A stretch of DNA of 64,000 nt from assembly GCF_030238365.1 (NCBI RefSeq), contig NZ_JASSOT010000055.1:62001-126000 (forward strand), read 5' to 3'. The stretch is from Lelliottia wanjuensis. Lineage in GTDB: Bacteria > Pseudomonadota > Gammaproteobacteria > Enterobacterales > Enterobacteriaceae. Numbering within the stretch: position 1 is the first letter of the stretch; each line of letters starts with the position of its first letter. The notes under the pieces were generated by a model, which saw only the letters and a list, made by a program, of their open reading frames with translations, did not search any database and was not told the DNA's origin. This document shows positions 26,073-35,529 of the stretch, piece after piece. The position numbers were made by a program, and so were the translations under genes.

Positions 26073-26151
26073 TACTTATTTAGTGGACACCACTTTGTCG
26101 GATGCATCAGATTATGACCAGACGGTTCACGCTGTACGCTTACTGCATAGA

Positions 26152-26638
26152 TATAAAGCCAGCAGTTTATCTGCATGTCCTAAGCATTCGTTAGCGAACG
26201 TGGAAACCTACTGATTCGGCGATCATCACATTATTTTCTCTCAATATTCGTAACCAGTTAGCACATACTCTGAATAAATTAAAAGTGTAAACATCTACGT
26301 GCGAATGACTATATTCACAACACACTTTCCATTCAATACATTGATAATTGGATAGATTTTCTACCCAACATAAAAATTAGCGTCTGATACATACCCGACA
26401 TCTGATTTACTCAAAAAACCACTCCAGCCCTAAACGATGCTAAAAAATACACATTTACTCCGTTCACTCCGCGCAATCCAGACTAAAACTCACTGCCCAA
26501 GCACGACGACTCAGATGGCTTCACAGATTGGTTATTAAATATCAAAATCATTAGCTTTTTTTAGTGAAATAATTCTATTTCTTGATTGTATGATTCCAAT
26601 GGTTCAAAACGAACACATACGACAACGAAGGAAAAATT
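26152..26638. promoter_or_regulatory. AT-rich region upstream of the 441-aa orphan gene
   Basis: Nearly 490 bases without a gene. AT content rises strongly towards the 441-aa gene, whose promoter must lie here; no consensus pair is obvious. An AAGGA ribosome site lies at 26629-26633. Confidence 0.4.
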
Positions 26639-27964
26639 ATGACTAATCAAATGAAGGCTGATACAACGTTAGATGTTTGCTTTTTATATAAAACCAAAAA
26701 TTTTGTAAATTTAACAACAGTTGCTACACATGGAAGTTTCGGCGTTTTAGCTACAGCTGCTGACAACTGGTTATATAACTCTATGGAGAAATCACCAACC
26801 ATGGGATTATATATTAGGAGTGATTTTAACACTGTCGATCCTTTACAAAGTTATCTTGGCCATGTTGAAAATTTCTCACGCGAAACTACGTCTTTCCTGG
26901 AAACTAAATTCCCATCTGCGCAGTATCCTCTAGAATATTATTGCATTGATAAGTCAATGGCTACTCTCATTAATCTTTCAATTATGAATTTATTCGTAGA
27001 TGACGAAAGTTATGCTATCGCGACTAACTCAATCATTCCTGGCACTCAACAAAGCTTTGAAAGCCTTATTCTCGGTAACGACGAAGGGTCTGGCGCAGCC
27101 TTTATTGGGAAAGACGAAGGTGCGACAGTATCTATTTCTCTTAAAATTGGTAATCTGGATAAAGTAAAGAATACAATTGAGTGGAACCAAGATGCAGAAA
27201 TTGTCCTTAAGTTAGAAAACGACAATTTAGTTGTAGTCAGCCAAACATTGCCTTTGAGCTGGAATTTAAGTGATATCACCACCTTACCTGACGGTTCATT
27301 TATGATTAATGTGACAAATGGCCTAAATGGACCGCTATGCGCAGAGCTCTATGAACTTGAGAATTATAGAGGGCAACAACAGCCATTCCCTTATGAAAGT
27401 GATTATTCAATGATAGGGACTGTTGTTAATCAGTTAGGAGAGTTTCGTATTTCATCCGCTAAAATTAACCGTGAACATTCTCTTGGTCGCTTAATGGGAT
27501 ATTCGGTGATTGAGTCACTTTCTCCTGGCTATTCTTTAAAGAATTACAAAAGCTTTATGACCGATCAGGATATTCCTGATCTACCATCTTATTTCGGAGA
27601 CTGTAACATCCCTTGTGATCTTGTGTGGCATGCAGATGATGAATGTGATGTCTGGATTAAAGTTGCTACAACAAACACCAATTATTCCGCTTTGGTGTCA
27701 ATTTATGCTGATGAGATTTATTTTGGTAGCAGCACAAACAACTTGTATATCGGACATATATCAGGCGGAAGCTACACTGTATTGTATGGATATCTTGATG
27801 ATAATTATTCTTTCGTGGAGGTCGGTAGCGGAGCAGTAACATTCGATGTGATAAACTCTGTGCCAGTCGTTACACCTCTTTCATCTTCTTTACCAAGCGA
27901 GTGGAGCTTCAGTTCTGCTGAAAAACAATCTGATGGTTCTTGGGTCGTGACATTAACTGATTAA
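26639..27964 (+). CDS. Orphan protein with internally duplicated C-terminal domain (441 aa)
   Basis: An intact AT-rich gene with a good ribosome site (AAGGA, five bases before ATG). I do not recognise the family. There is no signal peptide or membrane helix. Residues about 157-226 and 371-441 look like two copies of one beta-rich domain: each has a G-rich strand start, a hydrophobic strand (AEIVLKLENDNLVVV versus GAVTFDVINSVPVV), then LPLSWNLSDI / LPSEWSFSSA and DGSFMINVTN / DGSWVVTLTD. The N-terminal 150 residues differ. Composition and isolation between IS copies suggest horizontal acquisition. The duplicated beta units would suit carbohydrate or protein binding, but this is a guess. Confidence 0.72.
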   Translation: MTNQMKADTTLDVCFLYKTKNFVNLTTVATHGSFGVLATAADNWLYNSMEKSPTMGLYIRSDFNTVDPLQSYLGHVENFSRETTSFLETKFPSAQYPLEYYCIDKSMATLINLSIMNLFVDDESYAIATNSIIPGTQQSFESLILGNDEGSGAAFIGKDEGATVSISLKIGNLDKVKNTIEWNQDAEIVLKLENDNLVVVSQTLPLSWNLSDITTLPDGSFMINVTNGLNGPLCAELYELENYRGQQQPFPYESDYSMIGTVVNQLGEFRISSAKINREHSLGRLMGYSVIESLSPGYSLKNYKSFMTDQDIPDLPSYFGDCNIPCDLVWHADDECDVWIKVATTNTNYSALVSIYADEIYFGSSTNNLYIGHISGGSYTVLYGYLDDNYSFVEVGSGAVTFDVINSVPVVTPLSSSLPSEWSFSSAEKQSDGSWVVTLTD

Positions 27965-28189
27965 CAAATAAATTTTCTTTAATAAGGTCTATCAGATATG
28001 TTAGATAGTTTCACGGGAGCTCATTCGCAAGGGAATTATAAATTATAACTCTCAAATTGATTGATGACAAAATGGCGAATGTTGAGTAACCGCTGTTTCC
28101 ATCCGGGGAAGATATGCAATTGCCATATCTTCCTCTGAAAACAGCAGAAAATTGAAAAGAATAGAAGTGGAGGTAACAGACCTAATTGG

Positions 28190-28645
28190 ACTGATCCCAC
28201 AGCAGTAGACATTTCCTGTCCTCATGACGAGGCCCGTTCAAAGGCCTCCTGACTGACACCGCCGAGGTGACTGTGGAACCGGGACGGGTTATAGAAGACT
28301 TCAATGTAATGGAAGACATCGGCCCGGGCCAGATCCCGGATTTTATATATGCGTTTTCTGATCCGTTCTTTTTTCAGCGAAGTTAAGAACGATTCAGCCA
28401 CCGCATTATCCCGGAAGTTGCCACGCCGGCTCATGTTTGAGACCAGGTTTTTGGCCCGGCAGAACCGTTGTCTGTCGCCACTGCAATACTGGCTGCCTTG
28501 ATCACCATGTACGATGACCTCACCGCCCGGTTTCGACGCAGACAGCCATCATCAGCGCGTCGAGTGCCAGTTCGCGTGAGAGAGTGGGCTTCATCGGCCA
28601 GCCCACTACATTGCGGGCGACATGCATATTAAGGTACCCATTTTA
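28190..28645 (-). pseudogene. IS3-family OrfB C-terminal fragment
   Basis: Minus-strand frame MSRRGNFRDNAVAESFLTSL followed by RADVFHYIEVFYNPSRFHSH and LGGVSQEAFERASS is the end of an IS3-group DDE transposase; catalytic glutamate is in AVAESF. Upstream (28435-28640) the frame is shifted but WPMKPTLSRELALDAL can be read. The IS has lost its orfA and left end, and it stops just before the holin gene. Confidence 0.75.
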
Positions 28646-28662
28646 AATAATCGAGGTTACGT

Positions 28663-29019
28663 ATGAGCCATAAATTAACATTAAATGAAGTACTGGGAAC
28701 GATTATATCACAGCCAGTGGAAATGGTTAGAATTGTCATCATAATTACCTTGGGAGAGTTTGGCCGGTGGCTATATGGTGGGGGGCGATTCAGGGAACGG
28801 TGTGGCGATCTTATCCTTTGTCTGATGCTATTTTATCTCATACGCTCTCATGTAAAAAACATTGCTACAGCGTTAGGTGTTGATATATCACCAGGCGCAA
28901 TAGCTATTATTATTTCTCTGCTTGGTGCACATGGGATTGGCCAGATGCTATTTTACGCCATAAAGAAAAGAACCGGTATTGATTTAAGTGAACTGCTAGG
29001 AAAAAGCAACAAATCGTAG
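28663..29019 (+). CDS. Phage holin-like membrane protein (118 aa)
   Basis: Small phage lysis protein with two or three hydrophobic segments (MVRIVIIITLGEFGRWLYGG, LILCLMLFYLI, GAIAIIISLLGAHGIGQMLF). The central FRERCGDLILCLMLFYLIR is shared with the broken holin at 51960-52353, which reads FRERLGDLIVCLMLFYLVR. It is probably a LydA-type holin of a lost prophage, forming the membrane lesion that releases endolysin. No endolysin is next to this copy. Ribosome site GAGGTTACGT is weak. Confidence 0.72.
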   Translation: MSHKLTLNEVLGTIISQPVEMVRIVIIITLGEFGRWLYGGGRFRERCGDLILCLMLFYLIRSHVKNIATALGVDISPGAIAIIISLLGAHGIGQMLFYAIKKRTGIDLSELLGKSNKS

Positions 29020-29348
29020 TGTCTTGTTAAGATATTAATCTTGTTTTAAACAACATTCGCGAATGATTTGACTTAATTATTTCTGGTGCAGACATCACTG
29101 TATAAATGTATTTTCTACAATGGAATATTTCGATATGGTGAGTTAAAGATTTGTGAGATATATTGCATCTATGCGACATAATGAATTATTATAGCGAATA
29201 TAATAATTTACTCTCCTGTTCTCTCTGGGGATAATTAATGGTGCGAATTAAAAATCATTTTATTGACAATAATGAAACCCTGACGCATCCGATTGACAAG
29301 CATGCATCAGAGCATCAATTGACTAAGATTAAATATTTTTACTCGCCT
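29020..29348. other. AT-rich gap after the holin gene
   Basis: No gene seen. Several AT-rich tracts are present but no convincing terminator or RNA. Confidence 0.35.
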
Positions 29349-30233
29349 TTAATTATTCCATATAATAGATGATGATATAGCATTGATTAATTTGTTAATG
29401 TCGGTTTTATTCTTAAAGTTTACATTAACATAAATACCAACCTGAACGTGAATGTTTTGCAACTTAACCATCCGAGTTTTAGGTGGTGAAAAATAAGGTG
29501 TTAAACATTTAGGGAGTATCATCATCGCTTCCCCAGCTGCAACATGCATAAGTTGAGACAGCGTATCATAGGTAGATTCTTTTATCTCAACATAAGGAAT
29601 AGTATCTTTTAGAGTTCGAGTTACAATTGTTTTTACTTCGGCTGAGAAAACATCTTTTTTTATAAAAAGCTTTATGTCTTTTGTAATATTATAGTCAGTA
29701 AGGTCTTTATCTGAAATTGCTTCAGGAATAAAAAGGTACATTGATTCATCAGCGATCTTGTGGAAAGTGAAACAATCTGGGAAACAAATATTTCGAAATG
29801 ACAAAACAATAGTATTGGGATTTGCAATGAGCGATTTCACCTCACTACTTTCGATATTCTGCCGCAGGCACTTAACAGAATAATGCTGAAGTTTTAGCGT
29901 TGATTCGATATGCTGATAAATTACGTAAGGTACACTTAAGTCACACAATAACCCAATCCCTTTATCTTTACCAAAATTAAAATCAATTTCTATCGCATGG
30001 AGTAATTCGTATATTGGCTTTACTTTTTCATAAAGTGAGATAGCAGTTTCTGTAGGTTCAAGATTATTATATTTCCTTACAAATAATCTTCCTCCTGTTT
30101 TCTCTTCAAGCTCGTAAATAACTCGAACTAATGGAGAGCGTGTTATGCACAGGAGATCCGCTGCACTATTTATACAACGAGATTCAAAACATGTAACAAA
30201 ATACTTTAATTTTTTTGATATCAGTGATGTCAT
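29349..30233 (-). CDS. LysR-type transcriptional regulator (294 aa)
   Basis: AT-rich LysR-family gene. The N-terminal helix-turn-helix region reads LKYFVTCFESRCINSAADLL then ITRSPLVRVIYELEEKTGG and RLFVRKYNNLEPTETA, the LTTR pattern. The effector-binding half is divergent but keeps MHVAAGEAMMILPKCL, as in the inducer-fold. The ribosome site (AAGGAAT) precedes the ATG at 30233. No divergent target gene is present beside it, so what it controls is unknown. Low-GC LysR genes of this type often sit in pathogenicity-type islands next to adhesin or secretion genes. Confidence 0.8.
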   Translation of the reverse strand: MTSLISKKLKYFVTCFESRCINSAADLLCITRSPLVRVIYELEEKTGGRLFVRKYNNLEPTETAISLYEKVKPIYELLHAIEIDFNFGKDKGIGLLCDLSVPYVIYQHIESTLKLQHYSVKCLRQNIESSEVKSLIANPNTIVLSFRNICFPDCFTFHKIADESMYLFIPEAISDKDLTDYNITKDIKLFIKKDVFSAEVKTIVTRTLKDTIPYVEIKESTYDTLSQLMHVAAGEAMMILPKCLTPYFSPPKTRMVKLQNIHVQVGIYVNVNFKNKTDINKLINAISSSIIWNN

Positions 30234-30679
30234 GTTGATTCCTTGTTAAAATTTATGCCTGCAAACTATCTCACGTGCTGCATAGCAATACAGGTTAATA
30301 ATCTTGCAGAATTGCTTTAGCTATTATTTCCCGTTTACATTTTAATTTAAAATACTCGTATGGTTTAACTCATTAGTTCAAAAGATACTTTGCAAATGTG
30401 CAATAATAGCACTAAGTTCACGGTGCCCCACTTTTTGCGATTTATTCCACAATCGGCATTAGAGACGATGAAACACCGTGGTGTGCAGCCTTCGTAGGCG
30501 CGATTCTGGAGTGTTGCGGTATTCTTTCAAGCTGCTATGAATCGACCGGGGCATATTTACAGTGGAGTCATGAATTGAAGGAGCCTGGACCTGGATGTGT
30601 AGTGAAGTGATGGACGCCCTTTCCTGAAGCAGCCAGTGCCATACTTTTACTGTCTGCGTTTACTACGGGAGTAAATCAC
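30234..30679. other. Gap with probable IS110-type left end
   Basis: The part next to 30234 should contain the LysR promoter. From about 30420 the sequence becomes GC-richer and probably belongs to the 5' non-coding part of the IS110-type relic, whose orf starts at 30680. Confidence 0.35.
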
Positions 30680-30934
30680 ATGAACACGATCAGAGTTGTT
30701 GGTATTGATATCGCCAAATCAGTTTTTCAGGTCTGCATCTGGATGGTCAATGGCTCCATCTCATGGAACATAAAAATTTCTCGTTCTAAATTGCTGGATA
30801 CTATCCGACAGTTTGACCTGGAACTCTTGTTGCTATGGAGGCCTGCGCCACTTAGCATTAATGGCGGTCTGATGCCTGAAGAATCAGAGAACAAATACCG
30901 CTCTTACCATAAAACCGTGGCCAGAATTACTTGA
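30680..30934 (+). pseudogene. IS110-family transposase, N-terminal fragment
   Basis: Begins MNTIRVVGIDIAKSVFQVC, the DEDD-type start of IS110 transposases (first catalytic Asp in GIDIAK). The match fails after about residue 60 and the frame ends at 84 codons; the usual length is 330-400. It is a truncated relic. Confidence 0.75.
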
Positions 30935-31245
30935 CCATATATGGACATTTCTAGCGAGCCAGTGATTAGACATTTTCACTGAGCTTTGACACGCTTTGTA
31001 GTAGCTAAATTGAGATGTTCGTCTCGGGCCTCGGTTGTTTTCCTGGACTGTTATGTTGTGATCCCAAGATGCTGCCGGTACTTCACCGGAATCATTTTCT
31101 GGGATCTGTCTTCCAGAAAAATCCCCTGGGCAAACGTCAGCCCACCTATCAGTAGCGGCAGGCTCAGCGGGATCGTGAGCAACAGGAGCGCCCCCGTCAG
31201 CGCAACCGCGCATTGAGCAATGATGGGATGTGTAATTGATGTGTG
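30935..31245. other. Region with a hydrophobic minus-strand remnant
   Basis: The minus strand between 31220 and 31051 reads a hydrophobic stretch (GALLLLTIPLSLPLLIGGL) followed by GIFLEDRSQKMIPVKYRQH, which looks like the end of a membrane protein whose start is lost. The family is not recognised. The upstream side of the ccdA-like gene begins at about 31246 with TATAAT. Confidence 0.3.
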
Positions 31246-31251
31246 TATAAT
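31246..31251 (+). promoter_or_regulatory. -10 box TATAAT upstream of ccdA remnant
   Basis: A perfect TATAAT lies 29 bases before the ccdA coding start; no good -35 is present at 17 bp spacing. AAAGGAGG follows at 31266-31273 as ribosome site. Confidence 0.45.
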
Positions 31252-31279
31252 GAACACATTCAAGCAAAGGAGGCCGAAC

Positions 31280-31513
31280 ATTGCTACTCAACGTACTGCA
31301 CCAAACGTTAATGTCACCATTGATCGTGAATTACTGAGTCGCGCACGCGCCCTGAGTATCAATCTATCCCAGACGTTCACAACTGCTATTGATGCCGAGT
31401 TGCGTAAACACGAGGCTGCACGCTGGAAAGAAGAGAACGCAGAAGGTATCGCAAACCTCAATGTCTTTCTGGAAGAACATGGCAGCTTTTCTGATGGATA
31501 CCGGACATTCTGA
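31280..31513 (+). CDS. ccdA: CcdA-family antitoxin with ATT in place of the start codon (77 aa)
   Basis: Antitoxin of the F-plasmid ccd addiction system: N-terminal ribbon-helix-helix (RTAPNVNVTIDRELLSRAR) and the C-terminal CcdB-binding tail (KHEAARWKEENAE, then EEHGSFSDGYRTF). The strong AAAGGAGG ribosome site is correctly spaced, but the codon where ATG is expected (31280) reads ATT before GCT ACT CAA. Translation would need a near-cognate start. It is directly followed by a truncated ccdB, so the pair is no longer an addiction module. Confidence 0.85.
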   Translation: MATQRTAPNVNVTIDRELLSRARALSINLSQTFTTAIDAELRKHEAARWKEENAEGIANLNVFLEEHGSFSDGYRTF

Positions 31514-31515
31514 TC

Positions 31516-31680
31516 ATGCAATTTACGGTTTATCGCAACGCGAACAAGAGCGCCGTTTACCCGTATCTGCTGGATGTCCAGAGCGATATCATGGGCTCCA
31601 TTTGGGAAACGGAAAATATTGTACGTTACGGCTATTTTTTAACCATATCAGCCTTTGAAAAAGCTACTTTGCATTCGTAG
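31516..31680 (+). pseudogene. ccdB: CcdB toxin, truncated after about 26 residues
   Basis: Starts MQFTVYRNANKSAVYPYLLD and matches CcdB up to VQSDIMG, then changes to unrelated sequence and stops at codon 55; intact CcdB is about 101 aa. The gyrase-poisoning C-terminus (ending in the essential Trp-Gly-Ile region) is gone, so the product should be harmless. The gene is two bases after ccdA, as in F. Confidence 0.88.
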
Positions 31681-31747
31681 GTTCCACCTTTGAGGGCTAC
31701 CTGAAATTTATAATCTTTCTGATTATTGAATTTAGGATCAAAAGCTA

Positions 31748-32011
<264 letters not shown>

Positions 32012-32766
32012 CCTTCCTTCATCACTCCCCTGCCCTGCAGGTACCAGGCGCAGCAGCGCCGTTCGATTACGGTCGGGCACTCTCCCTGCGCGAAATGGCG
32101 CGGCGCTACACCGAGATGCCGAAATATCGACTGGCACCGGAAGTGGCCGGTCTGCTGCATTACCTGCCGGACTGGAGTCAGCATGCTTTCATCAATATGC
32201 TGTGGAACACCGGCGCACGCCTTAACGAAGCGCTGGCATTAAGAAGAAGGGATTTTCATCTGAACGAGGAGATCCCGCATGTGGTCATTCGCACGGCCAA
32301 ACAGCGTCGTGCCAGCGGCGGTCGACCGCGTAAAGGGAAAAGTGCTGACCGGGTCGTGCCGCTCTCCGATCCGGGTTATGTGGATGAGATACGCCGTCTG
32401 TTTGCCAGCACCCGCGAGCGGTTTGAAGAAGACATCATTACCGGAGAACGCCGGGCAATGCCGGCCTGGGGGATTTCAGACCGGACGGTGAGAAACTGGC
32501 TCGAGCGCGCGGTCGATGCAGCTGGCCGCGACGGAGTCCGGTTCAGTATTGCCGTGAGCTCGCACACGTTCCGGCACAGTTTTGTTATGCACCTTCTATA
32601 TGGCCATGTTCATCCGAAGATCCTGCAGGGATTGATGGGGCATGAGAAGTTTGAGAGTACCGAGGTCTACACGAAGATATTTGCGCTCGATGTGGCCGCC
32701 AGCCAGCAGGTCCGGTTCTCACTCGACACTCCGGATGCGCTGCAGCTGCTGCGCGGAATTAATTGA
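32012..32766 (+). pseudogene. resD: ResD-type tyrosine recombinase, start replaced by LysR scrap
   Basis: F-plasmid-type multimer resolution recombinase. From LHHSPALQ onward the protein is intact: core segments NTGARLNEALALRRRDFH (first catalytic Arg), SHTFRHSFVMHLLYGH (H-x-x-R), LMGHEKFESTEVYTKIF (His and nucleophile Tyr). The native start is missing because the frame before 32012 belongs to the antisense LysR scrap; an in-frame ATG at 31981 could still allow expression of a nearly full-length chimera. Order ccdA-ccdB-resD is that of F. Confidence 0.78.
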
Positions 32767-32781
32767 ATCAAGGATAAGCAA

Positions 32782-33885
32782 ATGATCGATGATGATGACG
32801 TGAGCCAGGAACCCCATATACCTGAACTAAGTCAGGACGTTCAAGCCCTGATCAATAATGGACTTGAATTTCTCGATAAAGCGCGCGAAGAACTGGAGGC
32901 TTCTAAAGCGAAGTTCTCTGTTGTCAGCTTCTGGACTGCTGTTGAGATCCTGCTGAAAGTCCCTCTCGTACACGAACACTGGAGTCTTGTTTGTAGCAAA
33001 AAGACCTCACCAAAAAGGCAGGCCTATCGCGACGGCGACTTTCAGTCGATAACGTATGAAGAGACCCGCAATTTACTCCGGGATGTTTTGGAAAAACCGC
33101 TAACCCCGGAAACGCATAATGTGTTTGAGAAGGTAAGAAAGCACCGTAACCGCGTAGTGCATTTTTATCATTCAGCCTTTACCGCAGCAGATCAGGTTCA
33201 GATTCAAAAAGAACAGGCAGATGCCTGGTTCGCCCTCAATCGTCTGATGCGGGATGAGTGGCAATCAATCTTTGGCGCTAAAAACAGCTACAGCTGGAAG
33301 CTTGCGCACGGTGAAACCCGCTTGCTCAGGGGAAGTGAGTTTTATGCTGCAGTACGACTCAAACAGGTAAAGCAGGAACTGGATTCTCTGGCCAAGATAG
33401 GGATTGATATAGGCATCTGTGGAACCTGCAAGCAACAGGCGCTGGTAACATCGACACAAACAACGGGCAGTGAGAAGCATACATTGTTTGTTACGCGCTG
33501 CTATGTTTGCACGGATTTGTACCGTTATATTTCTCTCATTTGCCCTGATTGCGACGAACGGCAGTCATTGACTGAAGGTGATGAGCCCTTTGCCTGCGAA
33601 AATTGTGAATCGACGGAAGACAGGATGACGCTGCTTGATGAAGAAACGTACCGGAGCGTCGATGAGCCGCTATTGTCAAATCTCCCGGCCGGATGCACAA
33701 ATTGCATGATCCCGGACAGCGTCTGCCAGCATGGTGATGGGTACCTCTGCACCCAGTGCTTATCGTATTATACCGCGCTGGACGAGTGTGAATGTTGCAA
33801 CCACCTGAGTGACAGCGTTCCTGAATTTAGTCGTTACAGGGGATGTGACTTTTGCGATGGTGACAGCCGCTATCATGATGACTGA
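32782..33885 (+). CDS. HEPN-motif / zinc-ribbon protein, candidate RNase toxin or defence factor (367 aa)
   Basis: The N-terminal half is helical, with the HEPN RNase signature R122-N123-x3-H127 (in RKHRNRVVHFYH) and the preceding helix AVEILLKVPLVHEHWSLV, as in Abi-like HEPN proteins. The C-terminal half has cysteine pairs at about C213/C216, C240/C243, C254/C257, C272/C275, C305/C308 and C323/C326 plus C336-C339 and C355/C358, suggesting several zinc ribbons. It lies 15 bases downstream of resD and is intact. HEPN proteins with R-N-x3-H usually cut RNA in toxin-antitoxin or abortive-infection systems; no antitoxin gene is visible. Family name unknown to me. Confidence 0.75.
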   Translation: MIDDDDVSQEPHIPELSQDVQALINNGLEFLDKAREELEASKAKFSVVSFWTAVEILLKVPLVHEHWSLVCSKKTSPKRQAYRDGDFQSITYEETRNLLRDVLEKPLTPETHNVFEKVRKHRNRVVHFYHSAFTAADQVQIQKEQADAWFALNRLMRDEWQSIFGAKNSYSWKLAHGETRLLRGSEFYAAVRLKQVKQELDSLAKIGIDIGICGTCKQQALVTSTQTTGSEKHTLFVTRCYVCTDLYRYISLICPDCDERQSLTEGDEPFACENCESTEDRMTLLDEETYRSVDEPLLSNLPAGCTNCMIPDSVCQHGDGYLCTQCLSYYTALDECECCNHLSDSVPEFSRYRGCDFCDGDSRYHDD

Positions 33886-33931
33886 ATTGCATTTTAAGAC
33901 ATACATTTGTATTTCATTTGAATTACCTATG

Positions 33932-34742
33932 TGACCTGCCCCCAGGATTAGATACAACCTTCAGTTAGTAATGTCGGTTGGTTTTTCTTCATATTTCCCG
34001 TTTCGCCAGCCTGCTGCAAATTCAGCCGGAGTCTGGTAATCCAGCGATGAATGTGGCCGGTGCTCGTTATCATCCTGCCGCCAGCCATTAATCGTTTTCC
34101 TGGCGTGAACAATATCGCTGAACCAGTGCTCATTCAGGCACTCATCTCTGAACCGTCCGTTAAAACTCTCAATAAATCCGTTCTGGGTCGGCTTGCCCGG
34201 CTGGATAAGACGCAACTCCACGCCATGCTCAAAGGCCCATTGATCCAGTGCGCGGCTGGTGAATTCCGGACCCTGATCGGTTCTTATCGTAGTCGGATAG
34301 CCGCTAAACAGCGCGATACTGTCCAGAATACGTGTGACCTGCACGCCTGAAATCCCGAATGCAGTGGTAATTGTCAGGCATTCCTTCGTGAAATCATCCA
34401 CGCAGGTCAGGCACTTGATCCTGCGACCGGTGGCCAGTGCGTCCATGACGAAATCCATCGACCAGGTCAGGTTCGGCGCATCCGGGCGCAGAAGGGGAAA
34501 CCGCTCGGTCGCCAGCCCTTTACGGCGTCGTCTGCGTTTTACGCTCAGTCCGTTAAGGTGGTAAATACGGTATACCCGCTTGTGATTGACGTGAAGGCCC
34601 TCTCTGCGCAGCAACTGCCAGATGCGCCGATAACCAAAACGTCTGCGTTCAAGCGCAAGCTCAGTAATACGCCCTGATAAATGTGCATCAGCAGCCGGAC
34701 GCTGAGCATCATAACGGCAGGTCGACAGGGACAAACCTGTAA
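33932..34742 (-). mobile_element. ISSen4-like IS3-family element, right part
   Basis: The outer end at 33932 reads TGACCTGCCCCCAGGATTAG, the IS407-group terminal repeat. The orfA and the other end are missing; the match to orfB ends at about 34742, where a DUF2778-like relic begins. Confidence 0.8.
33961..34734 (-). pseudogene. OrfB transposase of ISSen4-like IS, N-terminally truncated (257 aa left)
   Basis: DDE transposase of the IS407 group. Present are [37 protein letters not shown] (first Asp), [16 protein letters not shown] (second Asp), [20 protein letters not shown] (Glu) and [18 protein letters not shown]. The N-terminal start with the orfA fusion is lost, so the frame now opens at [13 protein letters not shown]. 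All three catalytic acids are kept, but without orfA it is unlikely to be active. Confidence 0.85.
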
Positions 34743-35010
34743 GCCAGCAGGCACGACGTTGCCATGTACCGTCATCGATACCTCAATCATCCCTGTAGAA
34801 TGCAAACCATTCATCACGCCCGAACGCCGCGCCGTGTTTGTATTTGTTCCAGGTGGCCTGTGTTTTTGCCTTAATGCCGGAGAAGAAACCACCGGAACCT
34901 CACTCAACAATCCAGTATTTGCCCGGTGGCAGTGGACCATCACCTTTAATCGCCCGGCATGCGCCTTTATTGCGATAGATGCCGTTCCCAGAGAACGCCA
35001 TAAAACACCA
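34741..35010 (-). pseudogene. Tlde1/DUF2778-like effector relic with two nonsense codons
   Basis: The minus strand reads FSGNGIYRNKGACRAIKGDG, PLPPGKYWIVE, stop, GSGGFFSGIKAKTQATWNKY, KHGAAFGRDEWFAFYRDD, stop, GIDDGTW, all in one frame. The pattern GPLPPGKYWIVDR-GSGG and EWFALYRDD-GIDDG is that of DUF2778 proteins, which include the T6SS effector Tlde1, an L,D-transpeptidase-exchange enzyme. Two TGA codons (expected Arg and Trp) and truncation by the IS end kill the gene. Confidence 0.65.
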
Positions 35011-35349
35011 ATATCCATGTTATGAGCATGGTAATTTTATTAGCAAAATCAGGTGTTAAAATCATTTTTCTGTTACAGAAAACTACAGGGAATCAATATA
35101 TTGAGAGGGTAAATATCCCGGTGGGATTCATCATAAAAAAACCGTATTGAGCGATCTTTCTAGCGGTTCTGAGGTCAGTAATCACCTGGTACAATCGCTG
35201 ATAATTATCCGTAGTTACCTATCAGAAACGGTTAAATTATGCTCTGAACGTACAATGATTTCCTTTTCCCAAACTGACCCCTGATACTGTTATTAGCACC
35301 CCGCATATTCATATTGAGGATGTCCCTCAGTAGAACATGAATATCTATT
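35011..35349. other. Gap without recognised gene
   Basis: AT-rich sequence between the effector relic and a short basic ORF. The relic's promoter may lie near 35040-35100 on the minus strand. No RNA gene seen. Confidence 0.35.
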
Positions 35350-35466
35350 ATGAGTCTAAAACCAGGCCCTAAGCCGATCGCTAAATCAAAGGGTAAAACG
35401 GATCAACGTCGACGTGAAAACAAGGATACGCCCGGTAACACTCCCGGACTAAAACCCAGCAAATAA
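35350..35466 (+). CDS. Small basic protein (38 aa), hypothetical
   Basis: An ATG at 35350 opens a 38-codon frame, MSLKPGPKPIAKSKGKTDQ, ending GNTPGLKPSK. It is very basic, rich in Lys, Pro and Gly, and probably disordered. A strong terminator follows 20 bases after the stop, which supports a real transcription unit. Ribosome site is weak. Function unknown. Confidence 0.4.
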   Translation: MSLKPGPKPIAKSKGKTDQRRRENKDTPGNTPGLKPSK

Positions 35467-35485
35467 ACTGGTAAGTAATAATGTG

Positions 35486-35520
35486 GGGTATAAGCAATAC
35501 GCTTATACCCGTTTATTTTT
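35486..35520. terminator. Strong bidirectional terminator hairpin
   Basis: GGGTATAAGC (35486-35495) and GCTTATACCC (35501-35510) form a perfect 10-bp stem with loop AATAC, followed by GTTTATTTTT. It serves the small gene on the left and probably the convergent membrane-protein gene on the right. Confidence 0.8.
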
Positions 35521-35529
35521 AAACGTCTG

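Larger units (their letters stand above)
23697..26151 (-). mobile_element. Complete IS66-family element with 8-bp target duplication
   Basis: The element spans 23705-26143 (2439 bp). Its ends are inverted copies starting GTAAGCGTACAGCG. The flanking octamer TGCATAGA occurs at 23697-23704 and 26144-26151, the 8-bp duplication typical of IS66. Gene order is tnpA, tnpB, tnpC on the minus strand. The insertion is structurally intact, but tnpC carries an in-frame stop. Confidence 0.95.
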
